From Dipteris shenzhenensis (taxonomy: Eukaryota; Polypodiophyta; Polypodiopsida; Gleicheniales), in assembly GCA_047967505.1 (NCBI GenBank), contig CM106538.1: a stretch of 64,000 bases of DNA. One strand, written 5' to 3'. Positions 53,951 to 64,000 of the stretch are shown piece by piece. Made by a program: the position numbers and the translations under genes. The notes under the pieces were generated by a model that saw nothing but the letters and a program-made list of their open reading frames with translations, was not told where the DNA came from and ran no database searches. Every line of letters starts with the position of its first letter. Position 1 is the stretch's first letter.

Positions 53951-55183
53951 CTATCGCATCTGATCAGTGACACAGAGTCGTCCATGCATCAAAATGAAAC
54001 CCTCTTTCAACATATAGTGATCATGCCTTTGACCATCAGAAAGCTGATCATAAATAGTTGAAAAATCAGCATAATTAACATATTGATCTTTCATCACATC
54101 TAACACATTGTTGTAAGCAATGCTCACTGCTGAAACACTGGGTTTCTTGGAGACTGCTTCAAGTTGTGGTTTCCTGGAAAGTGCATCAGCCACGACATTT
54201 TTGTTACCCGGCACATGTACAATTTGAAAATGAAACATTGAGAGGAAGTTAGCCCATCTCATGTGCTTTTCAGATAATTTTCTCTGCGTGAGAAAATATC
54301 TAAGTGACTGATGATCTGTCTGCACATAAAGATCAGCTCCAAGAAGGTAATGTTTCCATGTGGTTAAAGCATGTATCACTGCTAACATTTCCTTCTCGTA
54401 TGTCTGCAAGTACAATTCAGCATGTTTGAGAACTCTACTCTCATATGCAACCACTCTGACATCTTGCATCAAAGTGCCTCCTATGCTGTTCCCACATGCA
54501 TCACAAGTTACAGCAAAGGGTTTTGCAAGATCTGGCAAGATAATAACGGGTTCAGAACACAACTTTTGCTTGAGGTCTTCAAAAGCTGCATTTTCCTTTG
54601 GTCCCCACCGAAACGGTATAGCTTTCTTTTGTAAAGCATGCAAGGGAGAAGCAATTTCTGCAAAGTACTTTATAAACCTCCGATAGTATGAACACAACCC
54701 AAGAAAGCTTCTGACTTCATGCATATTTTTCAAAATTGTCCAACTCCTTATGGCCTCAACTTTTGCAGGATCCATCTTGACTCCATCCTTTGACACTATA
54801 TGACCGAGAAAATGAATCTCATGCATAAAGAACTCACTTTTCTTGGTGTTTATCAATAGCTTGTGTCTTTTCAACTCTTGAAATACAATAGTGAGATGTT
54901 TCCTGTGCTCCTGCTCATTTTTAGAGAACACAATGATGTCATCGAAGAAAGTGCCCACAAACTTTCTGTGTGCTCTAAAAATTCTGTCCATCATTCTATT
55001 GAAAGTAGCAGGTGCATTAGTCAAACCAAAAGGCATCACAAGGAACTCATATAAGCCAAATGAAGTGCGGAAGGCAGTCTTGTAGACATCTTCAGGCCAA
55101 CGGTTCTTAATTGTGACTTTATTCAAAGCCCTATAATCAATACACATTCTCCAACTGCCATCCTTCTTTTGTACAAGCAACAC
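53951..55183 (-). pseudogene. Gypsy C RT and RNase H, 410-codon open frame with motif A deleted
   Basis: A long open frame starts [20 protein letters not shown] and KVTIKNRWPEDVYKTAF. Compared with element A, about 37 residues are missing in frame between KNR and PEDVYK, including the IDLKSGYHQ block that supplies the first catalytic Asp. The rest is well kept: FGLTNAPATFNRMMDRIF, GTFFDDIIVFS (second and third catalytic Asp), HFLGHIVSKDGVKMDP, RNase H (CDACGNSIGGTLMQ, EKEMLAVIHALTTWKHYLLG, ADALSRKP). The frame is open but the protein could not polymerise DNA. Confidence 0.87.
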
Positions 55184-55210
55184 AGGGGAACAGTAAGTTG
55201 GCTGTATTAA

Positions 55211-56062
55211 TTACTTCACTTGTGACATTATCTCTTCCTGTTGTGCCTTACTGACACGATAGGGAGGTATATTAGGCGGTGAGCTTCCTGGAATTATATC
55301 AATTTGATGATCCTCGGGCCTCTTGGGAGGTAATTCTTGAGGAAGTGCATCTGAGAAACAATCCTGAAAATCTGAAATAAAAGCAGCCCTTTCTCTATCT
55401 AAAGCAGAAAGAGTAGAGCCTTCCTGAATTGGTTGGTTGTCCTCTTTGACAAAAATCAAGTACGCTGAAATATGACGCTTTATTACATTGGAAATACAAG
55501 AAGCTGAAACTACAGGGATGGAGTCGCCTTTCAACTTTACATCAAGTACATGATTTTTGCCTCTATGAGTTAAAGAAATCTTCTTGTTTCTCATCTGCAC
55601 ATCAGCCCCCACCCTGTACATCCAAGGCATCCCAAGCAAAGCATCACACTTTGGCAAAGGCATAATGTAGAAGTCCTCTGCATCCTGATATCCCTGGATA
55701 TGCATCCTCAACTTGCCAATGATAGGAGTGACAGGTGTGTTGAGTTCAGGGTTGGCCATATCACACATGCCAGATGGCCCCATTTCCTCAGGCTTGATGC
55801 CAAGCCTTCTTGCCATATCAGGAGTTACGAAATTCTCCTTTGCCCCAGAATCAAAGAAAAACAAACAATTCTGATTTCTGATTTTTCCCCATGCTCTGCA
55901 CATCTCAGTCTTTTTCGTTTCTTCTTCATCATGTGCATGTGGCAAACTCCCAATCACATCTGGAAGAAGTCCTGCGGAAGGTTTAGGCCTTTTGCCCTTC
56001 CGATCAGCCTGTTTATCATGATTCTTATCATCATCTGACGTGTCTCTTTCTTGAATGGGCAA
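55211..56062 (-). pseudogene. Gypsy C protease and pre-RT segment
   Basis: A 283-codon frame. An acidic/basic linker precedes CRAWGKIRNQNCLFFFDSGA, the aspartic protease with catalytic DSG, then VTPIIGKLRMHIQGYQD and LLGMPWM. The pre-RT segment (PKRPEDHQIDIIPGSSPPNI then PPYRVSKAQQEE) ends at a stop at 55,211. A frame change separates it from the RT frame that begins at 55,183. Confidence 0.85.
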
Positions 56063-57616
56063 TCATGAGAAGTGTCCCTCTCCTTTGCATATAAAACATT
56101 TGTTTTGCTCCATGAGTGACTTTTTATCTTCATCAGATAACTTGGTACGGGGCTGTTTATTAGGCTGTCCACGCCTTTGACCAGCTTTGAATTGGGCTTT
56201 TCCTTCCTTTTGAAACGGTCGTTTGCCATTATTTTTATTTTCAGATTTGATGTCCTTATCCTGGTGTTTGGCAGCCCATTTGTTGTCTTCTTTCTTGCTG
56301 TCCATAAAGCCCAAATTCTTCTCCTGCATCCATGCATATGCTGTCCTTGCATTCTCAATTAATTGAGTCATAGAACCCACCTTGGTTTTGATGCAATAAT
56401 CACGTAGCTCACTGGGCAATCCACAACAGTACCTCTCTATTTGCTCTTTCAAAGAAACATGCCTATAAGAGCTCAATGGCAGCAAAACGTCCCAAAACCT
56501 CTGGATGTAATCATCAAGATTCTTGCAAAGTTTGTATGACAAGTCATGCCAGTGTGAAAGTACTTCAACTTAAAAAGTTGGAGTAAGCTAAGTAGAAGAG
56601 AACACTTGCTTAAATTCCAGCCAAGTAGCAGGTGCATCTCCATGAAGCATAAGGTTGGTGTACCACTTAAGTGCATTGCGTTTCAAAAATGTGGCGACCT
56701 TCCTCATCTTGGATGCTTCTGTAAACAAACTCCCAAGAAATGCAGCATCAAACTGTTGCAGGAATGTGAGGGCTTTGTACCTGTCCTGTACTCCATTATA
56801 TGTATCAAACTTGACATGAGAACCACCATCCTTAAATTCTTTATATACATTTGATATTGGCTGTCCCAAAGATGGCTGTATATTTGCAGCATTCCCTTCA
56901 CTAGGGAGAGCCATGCTTGGCTGAACATTAGGCATGGGAGCATATGCTGTGGCTTGCATGCTTGGCTGCATTCCCACATTGTCATACATGGCTTGCTTTC
57001 TATGCCCAATTGGCGGTGAAATCAACATAGCATCAAAGATAGAATTTGTACCAAAATATTCAGGTTGCTGCCTCAAATATGGCTGAGGTGGTTGAGCCAC
57101 ATTTATGGACTGCACATTATTATTTTGAGGAGTAGAAGTACCCAAACCAAGGCCTTGTGCTGGCTGCTGTTGCACTGGCTGTACTTTTTGTACCTCTTTC
57201 TCAAGTGCTCTTTTGGGTGATCCCTCTCTCTTGGAAGTCACTTTCTGAGTCAATTTTGATGGCTGTCCCTCATGGGAAAGTGATGCATGAGTGTGCGGTC
57301 TGCCATGACAAGCTGATGCATGTGTGTACTCACTCTTTCCGTGCTTGTGCTTTGTTGATTTCTTCTTCTTCTTGGCATTTGTTTACACAATATGAGCCAA
57401 ATTTTGAGCCAGCTGAGTCAAAGTAGTCACTGCACTTGCAAGCTGTGCATTCAACATAGTAGCATCATCTGACTCACTGCTAGAACTAGTATCACTGTTG
57501 AGCTCAGTTGTAGCTTCATGTGTGGCCTACTCAAAAGGCATTTGTTGTGCTCCCTGTAGCTGTACACTAGCTGGATCATTAAGGCTTTCTTGCCTTCTTC
57601 TTTGAGGAGTTGTGGA
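56063..57616 (-). pseudogene. Gypsy C Gag, 5' end removed by a hAT insertion
   Basis: Frames 57,253-56,588 and 56,542-56,063 make up Gag. A Gln/Pro-rich N-terminal part (VQPVQQQPAQGLGLG) leads to the gag domain (FDTYNGVQDRYKALTFLQQF, KRNALKWYTNLMLHGDAPAT, WLEFKQVF). After a shift YIQRFWDVLLPLSSYRHVSL and YCCGLPSELRDYCIKTK follow. The CCHC knuckle (CFICKGEGHF…DC) spans the frame boundary at 56,063. N-terminal coding, with one stop near 57,530, continues right to 57,616, where the hAT terminal repeat begins. Confidence 0.82.
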
Positions 57617-60067
57617 CACAGTTACGTTGAAATGCATTTCAGAGCCTAGCCAGGCTTGAAACGTCGTTTCAGAGAAGCCCCGTTTTCTGAAATGCGTTTC
57701 AGGGTCCTGAAACGGATGGCTGAAACGTTTCAGCTAAACTGAAACGCGTTTCAGAGCCTTGAAATGTGCTGTTTCAGACAACACATGCTGCTAGGTCTCC
57801 AAAATTACGCGAAATCCGCCGCCAGTCCCATTTTTTTTCTTTTTGCTTTCGATTTTGGCCTCCTTCCACTCCTTCAGTCTCATACTCTCTCCATCCTCAA
57901 GGTTTTCCAGCCCTGCTTCAGCCCCATTCACTCCTTTCCTCTCCTTTCTCTCCTGTAGCCTACTTCAGCCTTCCATCATCATCTACTCCCCTCCAGCCCC
58001 TCTTTCAGCCCTCTCTTTCAGCCTTCTGTTTCCTCCTCTTTCAGGCCCCACTTTCAAGTTTCAGCCCTCTCTTTCAACCCTTGGCTCTCTTTGCAGTTTC
58101 AGCCCCTCTTTCAAGCAACAAGCTTCCATGGCTTCAAGACACCCTACCCCTGAGTCTCATTCCGAGGTAGAATTCACCCAATCAGATTTTTGGTGGAGTC
58201 AAGTCGATCTCCTATGTGCCTACGACTCCAAGAAAGGAGGCCCTCGCAAGTTCATGTGCAGGCTTTGTGGATTGAAAAGAGGTGGGATTCCTGATAGGGT
58301 GAAGGCCCATCTTCTTGGCATCAAGGGAGAGGGGATTACAATATGCAATGAAATATCCGAGGAAGAGAAAGCAAGGTTGGCACGAGAGGTGGAGGCATTT
58401 CCTTCCGCAAAGAAAGGTAGGACTATTGCATCCCATGGAGGAGCTACTTCAGGTGCTCATATGGCTAGTGCAAAAAGGAGTCCTCTTCCCTCTGCTGCTG
58501 CTACTACAATTTCATCTTCTGGGAGTGCACATGTTCTTGGAGCTACAAGTTCTACTCCTACTGCGTCTCCTTCACCTCTCTCACCTACACGAAGGCAAAG
58601 CACCCTTTATACTGCATGGCATCCACAAAGGAAGGCACAGGTAGATGCAGCCGTGGCCTGTTTCTTTTACTCGAATGGGATTAGTTTCAATGTGGCACGG
58701 TCTGCTTATTTCAAGGAGATGGTGACTGAAATTACAGCCTTTGGGCCCACATACACCCCTCCCACTTTTGATGCATTGAGGGGAAAGCTTCTAGAGGATG
58801 AGGTGAAGGCAGTTAATGAGGCCATTCAGCCTGTTAAGAAGAAACGGCATACGTATGGGGTCACTTTGGTAGCAGATGGCTGGAGTGATGTACGTAGTCG
58901 ATCACTAGAGGATATTTTGGCATATTGTAGAGGATCTTCTTTTTACATACACTCCATAGAGTGCGGAGTACAAGAAAAAACAGCAAATGTTTTGATGCAG
59001 ATGTGGGCAGATGCAGTGGAGTATGTGGGCCCGTCTAATGTTGTGCAGTTTGTTTCAGATGGTGAAAATACCAATAGGGCTGCAGGTGCATTATTGGAAC
59101 AAAGATACCCCCATATTCAATGGAGTTCTTGTGTTGCCCATTGTTTGAATAATTTGTTGAAAGACATTGGCAAATTACCTCGGGTAAAAATTGTAATTGA
59201 TAATGGAAGAGAGAGAGTTGGGTTCATTACACGCCATCATTTTTCTCTCTCTTTGTATCGCACCTATGCAAGGAAGGAGCTTTTGAAGTATGCAGAGACA
59301 AGGTTTGCATACAATTATATGATGCTTCGCAGACTCATTGAAATGAGACCTGCTCTTAAACAGGTTGTGGCAAGCCCACAGTGGGATGCATGGCCCACTT
59401 CAAAGCAGGCTCTTGGGATATTGGTGTACGATTTGTGCATAGGCAGCGACGACTTTTGGGCTGATGCATCACACTTGTACGACTTGTGTAAGCCGATTGT
59501 CTTGTTGCTAAAAAAGGTTGATGGAGACATGTCTTTTATTGGCAAGGTATATGAGGGGATGGATCGTATGATAGAAAATATCAAAGTGTTAGAGAAAGAT
59601 CCCCACAGGTTGAAAGAGCTCGAGGACTTGGCTGTGACTAGGTGGAATCAGTAGTACTCTCCCATTCATGCGGCTGCATTTGTGTTGGACCCAGAGTTTC
59701 AACACAAGGCAACTGCACAACAAAGTGATGCAGAGGTGGTCCGTGGTTGGAACCTCACTCTTCAGAAGATGGTGCAAATGCCAGAGGCTTGCCGGACAGT
59801 GAAGGACCAGCTCGCCAATTACCGCAATAAGGAGGGCATATTTGGATGGCCAGATTCCCAGCATGCTCCTCCTCTTGTGAGCGCATGTGGAGCAGCTTTG
59901 CCCACATCCATACAAAGAAGAGGAACCGTCTCAAAGCACACAAGGCGAACGATCTTGTCTTTGTTAATGCAAACTTGCGTTTGCTTAACAGGATGAGACA
60001 GGAGTACACTCATGACAAGTTCATTGGTTTCCATAAACCTGATGACACCCTCACTGATGATGATGAG
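57617..60067 (+). mobile_element. hAT transposon, nearly complete, 3' terminus lost
   Basis: The left terminus CACAGTTACGTTGAAATG lies at 57,617 and interrupts gypsy C Gag. It is followed by a subterminal region (57,620-57,780) packed with palindromic GAAACG/CGTTTC words, a pyrimidine-rich leader, and the transposase gene. At about 60,067, right after the LTDDDEG codons, the sequence changes to an LTR fragment, so the right terminus and acidic tail are missing. The octamer before the left end is GTTGTGGA; without the right end the duplication cannot be tested. Confidence 0.85.
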
Positions 60068-60084
60068 GGGACTTCAACACCTTG
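58128..60084 (+). pseudogene. hAT transposase (BED finger, DUF659, C-terminal dimerisation), one nonsense codon and a deletion
   Basis: I prefer the ATG at 58,128 (MASRHPTPESHSEVEFTQSD) because the open frame upstream is Ser/Pro/Phe low-complexity leader. A BED-type finger uses C44, C47, H61 and C73. A Ser/Thr/Pro linker follows at 95-155. The DUF659/RNase H-like core has VADGW (D250) and VSDGENTNRAA (D311), with WSSCVAHCLNNL after it. The frame is open for 508 codons to TAG at 59,652-59,654, then continues unbroken in the same frame (YSPIHAAAFVLDPEFQHKAT). Just after FGWPDSQH (about 59,864) sequence corresponding to the intron and the first part of the last exon of the sister copy is missing and the frame shifts. 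The dimerisation block (CERMWSSFAHIHTKKRNRLK to LTDDDEG) follows in another frame to 60,084. Confidence 0.88.
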
Positions 60085-60330
60085 ATCTTGTATCTCATTA
60101 TAATAAAGAGCTGGATAAGGGAGCTGGGGGCCGGGGAACAAGGGGTTGGGGGGGTGGGGGGGGGGGGAGTGTGGGCGGTTTCGTCTTGGCCTTTTAATCA
60201 TGCGTTCATCTTTTCTCAAGCAAGATTGTACTTTTCAGTTTTTGTTCATTTAAATCTCTGAAGTAAAGCAATATTCCACAATTTAAGCAATGCAATCTTT
60301 CTCCTTCCCCTTTAAGAGAGCACTGAAGGT
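60068..60330 (+). repeat. LTR fragment (R/U5 type) related to element E LTR
   Basis: It shares cttgatcttgtatctc, AATAAA (60,102-60,107), ctggataagg, a long G-run and tcgtcttggcc in the same order as 8,725-8,810. It replaces the 3' end of the hAT element. Confidence 0.6.
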
Positions 60331-60439
60331 TTCAGCTTCTCCTTGAACAAGATTCTCATGCTACATTGATCCTTTCTCCATCCTTCTAATTTACAGGCTA
60401 TTTTTTCTTCAGGTCTCTTATGAATTCTTTGATCTTGAG

Positions 60440-61130
60440 CTTTATTTCAGCCGTCCTCTTTCAACATGCCAAGAAAAACCCAAACCTTATTGGGCATTCC
60501 ACACAATCTTGGCAAATCCAAGTACAAGGGGATCGGGTAACGAGGAATAGAAGTGCAAATATTGCCTTGAAGGCTTCAATTGCACCTCTTCATGTTTGAT
60601 TCAACATACATTTAAGATTATTGGAAAGGGATTAAACCTGGGCTCCATGTTCCACAAGGTATTGTAGATCAAGTACAAGAAGGGCAAATCTGTATTGCTT
60701 TTCAATGAAGGCTTACAATCCTGTAGTGGAGCAGCCGGCCGGATGAGCTACTTTAGCCTTTCGAGGTTGTGATTGAGGATACGGCCATGGATGGAGCTGG
60801 GCTTGTCACCAAGAGGGTGAGAGTTGATACTTATGCCCTGAGTGCCTCTTCTCCAAATCCAGGTCAAGCTTGTAGCTGGTGCTACATAAAGCATGTTGCG
60901 TTAGAGATAGAGTGCTCTCTAGCAAACAAAAGAGCACATGAGGTTGCTTTGACTGAGATTGAAAGGACTATTATTGAATGCAATTTGGAATCAAATCTAT
61001 ATGATCCTGACAGTGGCACAAAATGATCAAAGCTATGGTTGAGTCAGTCCATGTGGGTCTTGGTTTGAACTAGATTACAAGAGCCTGTGCATCAAATTCT
61101 TGGCTGAGGATATTATCAGGTTTAATAATG
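60440..61130 (+). pseudogene. BED-finger (hAT-like) remnant
   Basis: At 60,466 a start MPRKTQTLLGIPHNLGKSKY is followed, after stops, by KCKYCLEGFNCTSSCLIQHT then FKIIGKG at 60,551-60,625. This has the C-x2-C … H … Lys-Ile-x-Gly layout of plant BED fingers. An 85-codon frame at 60,769-61,026 (MIEDTAMDGAGLVTKRVRVD…) follows but I cannot place it. It is different in sequence from the BED finger at 58.2 kb. Confidence 0.5.
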
Positions 61131-61208
61131 CCCTTACATCCATCAAGGAAGGTTCCAATGGCGAGTTATTTTTACAAGTCAAGATACGACACACAAATTT
61201 AAGAAGTT

Positions 61209-61362
61209 AAAACGCCAGGCATAAAATGACATTAGCCCAAATAAAATAGTCACCTTACAGGAAATTTAAGAAATGACTTGTAATGTCAAATTTGTCATTT
61301 CTTAAATTTCCTGTAAGGTGACTATTTTATTTGGGCTAATGTCATTTTATGCCTGGCGTTTT
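61209..61362. repeat. Perfect inverted repeat, 69-bp arms, 16-bp spacer
   Basis: The left arm 61,209-61,277 and right arm 61,294-61,362 are exact reverse complements by base-by-base reading. The spacer is ttgtaatgtcaaattt. TTA occurs at both outer edges (61,207-61,209 and 61,362-61,364), compatible with a 3-bp target duplication if the element is 61,210-61,361. A transcript would fold into a long hairpin. Confidence 0.95.
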
Positions 61363-61364
61363 TA

Positions 61365-64000
61365 TGTGGCAAGCAGTTAGGGAGAGTCTTGAATGCAAGG
61401 GAGCTATGCTACCTAGTGCCCTCATTTTTGTAACATTTTGTATGGTTTCTATTATTTGAGCAGGCATACCAACATTACCTTCTGCATTTCTTGCAATGCT
61501 GTATTGCTCTGTGCGTAAGGGTGCTAAAAGACAATTGTGAATCTATCGCAGCCATTGCTGGCACAGCCTTTCTCAGCCTTGATGCTTCATCGAGTTCATT
61601 TCAGGCAAAAAGTAGGACTACTGGTTCGACAGTCAGGAGAGGCTTTCAAACTGATCAGCTCTTGTAAAGTCAATTATATTTGTAGCGTGTTGGTTCATGC
61701 AAAATAAGCTCCTTGACATCAAGGACGACAATCTACTTTCAGCATCCCATTAGAAACAATAAATAGCAAATTGCAAAGTTCTAGGCTTCTGGTTAGCTGC
61801 CATGAGTGAAGTTTCTGTAAATTGTTTTTTCTTGGATTGAAACTCCCTAGTTTTCCAATTGAAAGATTGTGAGTACTATCGCAGCATGTCTAAAACTTTC
61901 AAGGATTTGGAGACATTGGATTTCCAGATTCTATTTGTAAAGGATAAATGTTATTTATGACTTTTTGGTCTTGGGCCATTCTTTGCAGAGAAGCCATTAG
62001 ACTTTAATAGATTAAAGAGCTCAACTCATCATATTGTGGATCTGTCTACAACATTTTTCTCATGCCCAGCATGATGTATTTCTGCAACGAGCTTGCTCAA
62101 GCAGGTTTTTTTCAGAAGTCTTTTTCATGAAAAATAAATAAATATAACTGAGGCCTTATGCAGCCTTTTCTATGGATCTTACCAATTAAATGCGCTCACA
62201 GAGGGGAGTGAAAAATACAATATTATTTTCCTTACGGCATTCCTCCATATTATCCAGGAAAGACCATACAGTGCTGTGCAATTTCGAGGGGACTAGCTCG
62301 TTCTCAGAAATAACTTCCACAATACCTGCAAGGTGAAAAACAACAGTCTGTATGGCATTTTCTTTATTGAAGAAACTAATGTCTTTGACACTGCTGTTTT
62401 TTGAAATCTCAGGCTGACATTATCGGGCAGAATGAGAAGATCATGGATAGTTAGCGTACTGATGACACTGCTGTATTTTTGGATGCTGACATCTTTAAGG
62501 AGAGTCTTGGATTTTTTTTGGTTATGCAGTGGGGCACTTATCAATTGGAATAAATCCAATGGCTTCTGGGTTAGTAATGAGGACACCCTAGATTGGGGAT
62601 GACTTTGGTTTGACTTGGATTCAGAGTAGTAGCTCTGTCAGATATCTGGGTTGATGGTTTTTCTTTGCACTTGAATATACCGTGTGGAATGCCAAAGCGC
62701 ATTCTGCAGTATTGGCGAGAGTTTGCACCTGGTAATAGCCATGATAGACCTCAAAGCCAACTATAATTTTTAAGGCTACCTGAAGTATGACCCTATCAGT
62801 CTAGAGATTCTTTTTCACAGTGTTGGCCTTGTCCATCCCCTTGTTGGTCTCTGACGGTAGTCTTGGGCATTCGATATTGATGTTCTCTTTGTGTCTTGAG
62901 CTGCGGTGAATCACAGAGTTTCTTGCAACCAATAAAATTACTCTCTATTTCATATTCCCAGCATTTTAAATTTTTTTCTTTTATGCATTTGTTCACCTTA
63001 TATTTTTGCTACATAATTAGATGGGGGGCTACGTACAGTATCATTATGATGCTAGGGATCTCTCTTGCATGCCAATAAAATAGATTGGTTGTATTGCAAC
63101 CAGAATCAAATGACTAGGGTGGGATTTCCCTTGAGTTGCAAGGTTATACTTCCAAGTGCATAACAAATGTATTCATGCTAGCTTAATAGGTGCATGTCTT
63201 ATTTTCTTAGGGGATTAATCTAGATTTGTCTAGGATATTGATAATATGAGTATGGCATTTAGAGGGGTAACACAAATTTTCAATGTAATATTTATTCCAT
63301 TTTTGACATCTATGGTTTTAAAACAATGTGGCTATCTTGATGTCATTTCAAGGGCTAATTCAGACTTTTGCACCCCTACTTGAGTGGAGACTTGGATGCT
63401 AGATTGCTGCTAATGTTCGCCCAACTTCAAAAGATTCATAAGGTTTCATATAGCGTCCCAAAGGGGATATAGATCTAATACCTCATGGATCTTGTTAGTG
63501 TTAAGTCATTAATCATGTCCTCATGTGCATGTACATCACACTTAATCTTAAAGTGCTACTATGTTGGCACAAGTTCTAAAAGTACATGGAAAAATGTGGA
63601 TTGGGGAGTTTTGTTTTTTGCTTTTTTCATTAGCATGATGTTAACAACACCTTGCAGAGCTAAGTCATACTATGTTACGTTAAGGATTTGGCAGATTTTA
63701 GTAATTTAGTTATGCTTAGAGAGGACATTCGCCTCTGAGGCATGTAAACAATCTTTGGAGTCAGCAGACACATTTCGCAATTGGCAGAGTGGGAGGTTGA
63801 CCTTGTCTACGGTTGGGTTTGGTGGGTGAGCACTGAGTAGTACAAGGAGGTAGTTTGGGCATAGAAGCTTTAATAGAACATTCTTTTGGTGGTATGCAAT
63901 CAGCAACTCCGCATCCAGAAATGGCTAAGTCGTCACTTGTGAGCAGAAGGGAAAAGGCAAGAGGGAGGCTTAGAGGGCATGAGGGGGGCATTGGGATGAG
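61365..64000. other. Unassigned DNA to the window end
   Basis: I find no coding domain, LTR, terminal repeat or RNA gene. Frames up to about 97 codons (for example minus strand 62,586-62,293) have no recognisable motif. Confidence 0.4.

Larger units (their letters stand above)
52323..57616 (-). mobile_element. Gypsy element C interior, minus strand
   Basis: The polypurine tract (caagagaggggta on the minus strand, 52,335-52,323) marks the 3' side. Right to left the order is Gag, protease, RT, RNase H, integrase, chromodomain: the standard gypsy order of the same family as element A. The 5' part, including the start of Gag, the primer-binding site and the 5' LTR, is cut off at 57,616 by a hAT element. 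Confidence 0.85.

Noticed and set aside
57843-58127. N-terminal 95 codons of the open frame upstream of the hAT transposase
   Set aside because: Ser/Pro/Phe-rich low complexity, typical of a pyrimidine-rich leader; the BED protein fits an ATG at 58,128.

Overview
This is a nuclear segment from a land plant with a large, repeat-rich genome. The evidence is one intron-containing gene of the conserved Tti2 family spread over about 28 kb, plus plant-type Ty3/gypsy chromoviruses, Ty1/copia remnants, LINEs with zf-RVT and DUF4283/CCHC proteins, and BED-finger hAT transposons. There is no operon structure, no RNA gene I can support and no CRISPR. The sequence alone does not tell me whether it is a fern, a gymnosperm or a large-genome angiosperm.

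Layout. 0.5-4.8 kb: LINE ORF1 remnant, a GC-rich minisatellite, a gypsy gag with its primer-binding site, and a LINE RT scrap, all on the minus strand. 4.8-6.2 kb: 3' half of a hAT transposon (minus), still carrying an intron. 6.2-8.9 kb: 3' end of a chromovirus pol (plus) with a long LTR. 8.9-15.9 kb: LINE fragments (minus) around a gutted copia element (plus, 10.8-13.4 kb). 15,990-16,076: an exon of the Tti2-like gene. 16.1-41.9 kb: one 25.8-kb intron of that gene, which appears to use a GC-AG splice pair. It holds a copia RT/RNase H remnant, a gypsy element (A, plus) that is interrupted by a LINE, a whole second gypsy element (B, minus, two LTRs) and a small hAT element (each with an intact or nearly intact target-site duplication), then duplicated LTRs and a plus-strand LINE. 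41,910-43,708: the last five Tti2 exons and the stop codon, followed by a 3'UTR intron.

44.7-49.1 kb: a pile of LINE 3' ends whose tails are (TC)n or (TTTC)n microsatellites, a LINE ORF1 of coiled-coil/RRM type, and further zf-RVT fragments. 49.1-49.6 kb: a non-autonomous hAT relative. 50.4-57.6 kb: gypsy element C (minus), same family as A, interrupted at its gag start by a nearly complete hAT transposon (57.6-60.07 kb) that has one nonsense codon and an internal deletion. 60.1-64 kb: an LTR scrap, a BED-finger remnant, a perfect 69-bp-arm inverted repeat and otherwise unassigned DNA.

The only gene likely to serve the host is the Tti2-like one; Tti2 acts with Tel2 and Tti1 in maturing PIKK-family kinases. 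Everything else is mobile DNA in various states of decay. The most informative signals are structural: nested insertions with readable target-site duplications, an inverted LTR-derived patch inside gypsy B joined by microhomology at both ends, LINE tails that seed or target (GA)n tracts in head-to-tail stacks, and a hAT family whose terminal palindromes exist in two motif versions.
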